Below are positions 62,576-64,000 of a stretch of DNA of 64,000 nucleotides, piece after piece (the first letter of the stretch is position 1; every line of letters begins with the position of its first letter). This DNA comes from Streptomyces sp. R28 (lineage in GTDB: Bacteria > Actinomycetota > Actinomycetes > Streptomycetales > Streptomycetaceae): positions 5,879,001-5,943,000 of the forward strand of contig NZ_CP163439.1 in assembly GCF_041052385.1 (NCBI RefSeq), read 5' to 3'. Below the pieces are notes generated by a model. The model was not told the DNA's origin, did not search any database, and saw only the letters and a list, made by a program, of their open reading frames with translations. The position numbers and the translations under genes were made by a program.

Positions 62576-62593
62576 AGGAGGCCGACCATGTAA
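62576..62593 (+). promoter_or_regulatory. perfect Shine-Dalgarno followed by ATG-TAA
   Basis: AGGAGG at 62576-62581, six nucleotides, then ATG directly followed by TAA (62588-62593). This is a minimal start-stop element 63 nt upstream of the lipoprotein-peptidase ATG. It could hold ribosomes and modulate the next gene, or be a fossil of a deleted gene. Confidence 0.45.
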
Positions 62594-62656
62594 CTCGTAC
62601 GAGCCATGGCATGCACTCACAGCATCCGAGCCACTGCACAGAGTTACGCTCGCCAG

Positions 62657-64000
62657 ATGCACACCAGGCGTACTCCAGTCAGCACAGACCCGAGCCCGAC
62701 CGGGCACGGCCCACGCACCCGCCGCACGAACCCCCGGCGAGCCCGCGCGGCCGGCACCCTCTTCGCCGTCGCCGCGCTGCTCGTCTCCGCCTGCACCTCA
62801 GGTGGGTCGACGCGCGCGGGGAACCCGGCGGCCGAGGCGGCGTTGGCCGCACTGCCGCGGTCGACGCCGGCCGCGCTCACGCCGTACTACGGGCAGAAGC
62901 TGACCTGGCGCAGCTGCGGGACGCCCGGCTTCCAGTGCGCCACGATGAAGGCGCCGCTCGACTATGCGGAGCCGGGCGCCGGAGACGTCAGACTCGCCGT
63001 GGCCCGCAAGAAGGCGACGCGACCGGGCGGGCGGCTCGGGTCGCTGCTCGTGAACCCGGGCGGCCCGGGCGGCTCGGCGATCGCCTACCTCCAGCAGTAC
63101 GCGGGGATCGGCTACCCGGCCGGCGTGCGCGCCCGGTACGACATGGTCGCGGTCGATCCGCGCGGAGTCGCCCGCAGCGAGCCCGTCAAATGCCTGAACG
63201 GCCGCCAGATGGACAGGTACACGCAGACGGACTTCACGCCCGACGACGAGAAGGAGGCCCGCGAACTCGTCGCCACCTACAAGAGGTTCGCGGAAGGGTG
63301 CGGAGCGGATGCGCCCGGCCTCCTGCGCCACGTCTCCACCGCCGAGGCGGCCCGGGACATGGACATCCTGCGGGCGGCGCTGGGCGACAAGAAGCTGACC
63401 TATGTGGGGGCGTCGTACGGCACCTTCCTCGGGGCGACGTACGCCGGGCTCTTCCCGGACCGGGTGGGCAGGCTGGTGCTGGACGGAGCGATGGACCCCT
63501 CGCTGCCGTCCCGCCGGATGAACCTCGACCAGACGGCGGGCTTCGAGACGGCGTTCCAGGCGTTCGCGAGGGACTGCGTGCGCAAGCGGGACTGCCCGCT
63601 GGGCACGAAGGCGAGCAGTGTCGGCAAGAACCTCAAGGCCTTCTTCGGGAAGCTCGACGCGCGGCCCATCCCGACGGGCGATCCGGACGGCCGCGTACTC
63701 GGCGAATCCCTCGCCACCACCGGCGTGATCGCGGCGATGTACGACGAGGGCGCCTGGGCGCAACTGCGGGACGCGCTGTCCTCGGCGATGAAGGAGAACG
63801 ACGGCGCGGGTCTCCTGGCACTCTCCGACAGCTACTACGAGCGCGACGCCGACGGTCGCTACACGAACCTGATGTTCGCCAACGCGGCCGTGAACTGCCT
63901 GGACCTCCCGGCGGCCTTCGCCACCCCCGACGACGTCCGTGAAGCCCTCCCCGCCTTCGAAAAGGCGTCCCCCGTCTTCGGTGAGGGCCTCGCCTGGGCC
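62657..64000 (+). CDS. secreted lipoprotein tripeptidyl aminopeptidase (alpha/beta hydrolase), partial
   Basis: 448 codons are visible and the gene runs off the window. After a long basic leader (MHTRRTPVSTDPSPTGHGPR and on) come a hydrophobic segment and the lipobox VSAC with Cys46. The hydrolase domain has YYGQKLTWRSCG, the oxyanion block NPGGPGGSA, DMVAVDPRGVARS and the nucleophile elbow GASYGTF with catalytic Ser. This is the SlpD/SlpE-TAP family of mycelium-associated aminopeptidases in Streptomyces, which trim peptides outside the cell. The acid and His residues lie beyond the window. The ATG at 62657 is chosen; no good Shine-Dalgarno is next to it. Confidence 0.9.
   Translation, partial: MHTRRTPVSTDPSPTGHGPRTRRTNPRRARAAGTLFAVAALLVSACTSGGSTRAGNPAAEAALAALPRSTPAALTPYYGQKLTWRSCGTPGFQCATMKAPLDYAEPGAGDVRLAVARKKATRPGGRLGSLLVNPGGPGGSAIAYLQQYAGIGYPAGVRARYDMVAVDPRGVARSEPVKCLNGRQMDRYTQTDFTPDDEKEARELVATYKRFAEGCGADAPGLLRHVSTAEAARDMDILRAALGDKKLTYVGASYGTFLGATYAGLFPDRVGRLVLDGAMDPSLPSRRMNLDQTAGFETAFQAFARDCVRKRDCPLGTKASSVGKNLKAFFGKLDARPIPTGDPDGRVLGESLATTGVIAAMYDEGAWAQLRDALSSAMKENDGAGLLALSDSYYERDADGRYTNLMFANAAVNCLDLPAAFATPDDVREALPAFEKASPVFGEGLAWA

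Overview
The window is chromosomal DNA of a Streptomyces. GC content is very high, third codon positions are almost all G or C, GTG and TTG starts are common, and it carries developmental genes typical of the genus (bldG, wblA, crp). From memory, the order of genes from the metallophosphoesterase (about 9.4 kb) to the right edge matches the S. coelicolor core segment that runs from wblA through crp, nth, acs, a tad pilus locus, bldG, hppA, topA and tmk to a secreted tripeptidyl aminopeptidase. I could not check this by search.

Left part, 1-8.2 kb: an accessory-looking stretch beside a tRNA-Pro(CGG) gene. It holds a GntR/UTRA regulator fragment without its DNA-binding domain, a very large nSTAND NTPase/WD40 protein, an orphan substrate-binding protein with no signal peptide that overlaps a one-helix micro-ORF, a short relic resembling the C-terminus of a tyrosine recombinase, and a secreted protein. 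This fits a decayed element integrated at the tRNA 3' end.

8.3-25 kb: conserved housekeeping and development genes. They include a metallophosphoesterase, a GatB/YqeY protein, a class A penicillin-binding protein convergent with it across a strong bidirectional terminator, wblA, a tandem pair of ArsA/Get3-like ATPases, RidA, a nucleotidyltransferase, a metallo-beta-lactamase-fold hydrolase, two Nudix hydrolases, Crp, endonuclease III with a histone-H1-like tail, and a MarP-type membrane serine protease.

25-38 kb: an epoxide-hydrolase-like protein coupled to a holin-X membrane protein, NhaA, acetyl-CoA synthetase, a SulP transporter fused to carbonic anhydrase, a lipoprotein deacetylase, a CooC-like ATPase, a Fic-related protein whose start codon sits in a 22-bp palindrome, and a probable 6S-like regulatory RNA next to a HAD phosphatase.

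38-45 kb: a tad (Flp-type pilus) locus in the order CpaE-like, CpaF, TadB, TadC, pilin, TadE and TadE/G-like. It is unusually rich in minisatellites: 24-bp and 39-bp arrays in cpaF, a 18-20-bp array before the pilin gene, a 30-bp array in the last gene and a 28-bp array after it.

45-64 kb: an MrfA/YprA-type helicase, bldG and its anti-sigma partner, proton pyrophosphatase, a small lipoprotein, a methyltransferase, topA (TTG start, lysine-rich tail), a giant MFS-like/thymidylate kinase/coiled-coil fusion, DNA polymerase III delta', a strong Shine-Dalgarno followed by ATG-TAA, and the start of a lipoprotein peptidase cut by the window edge.
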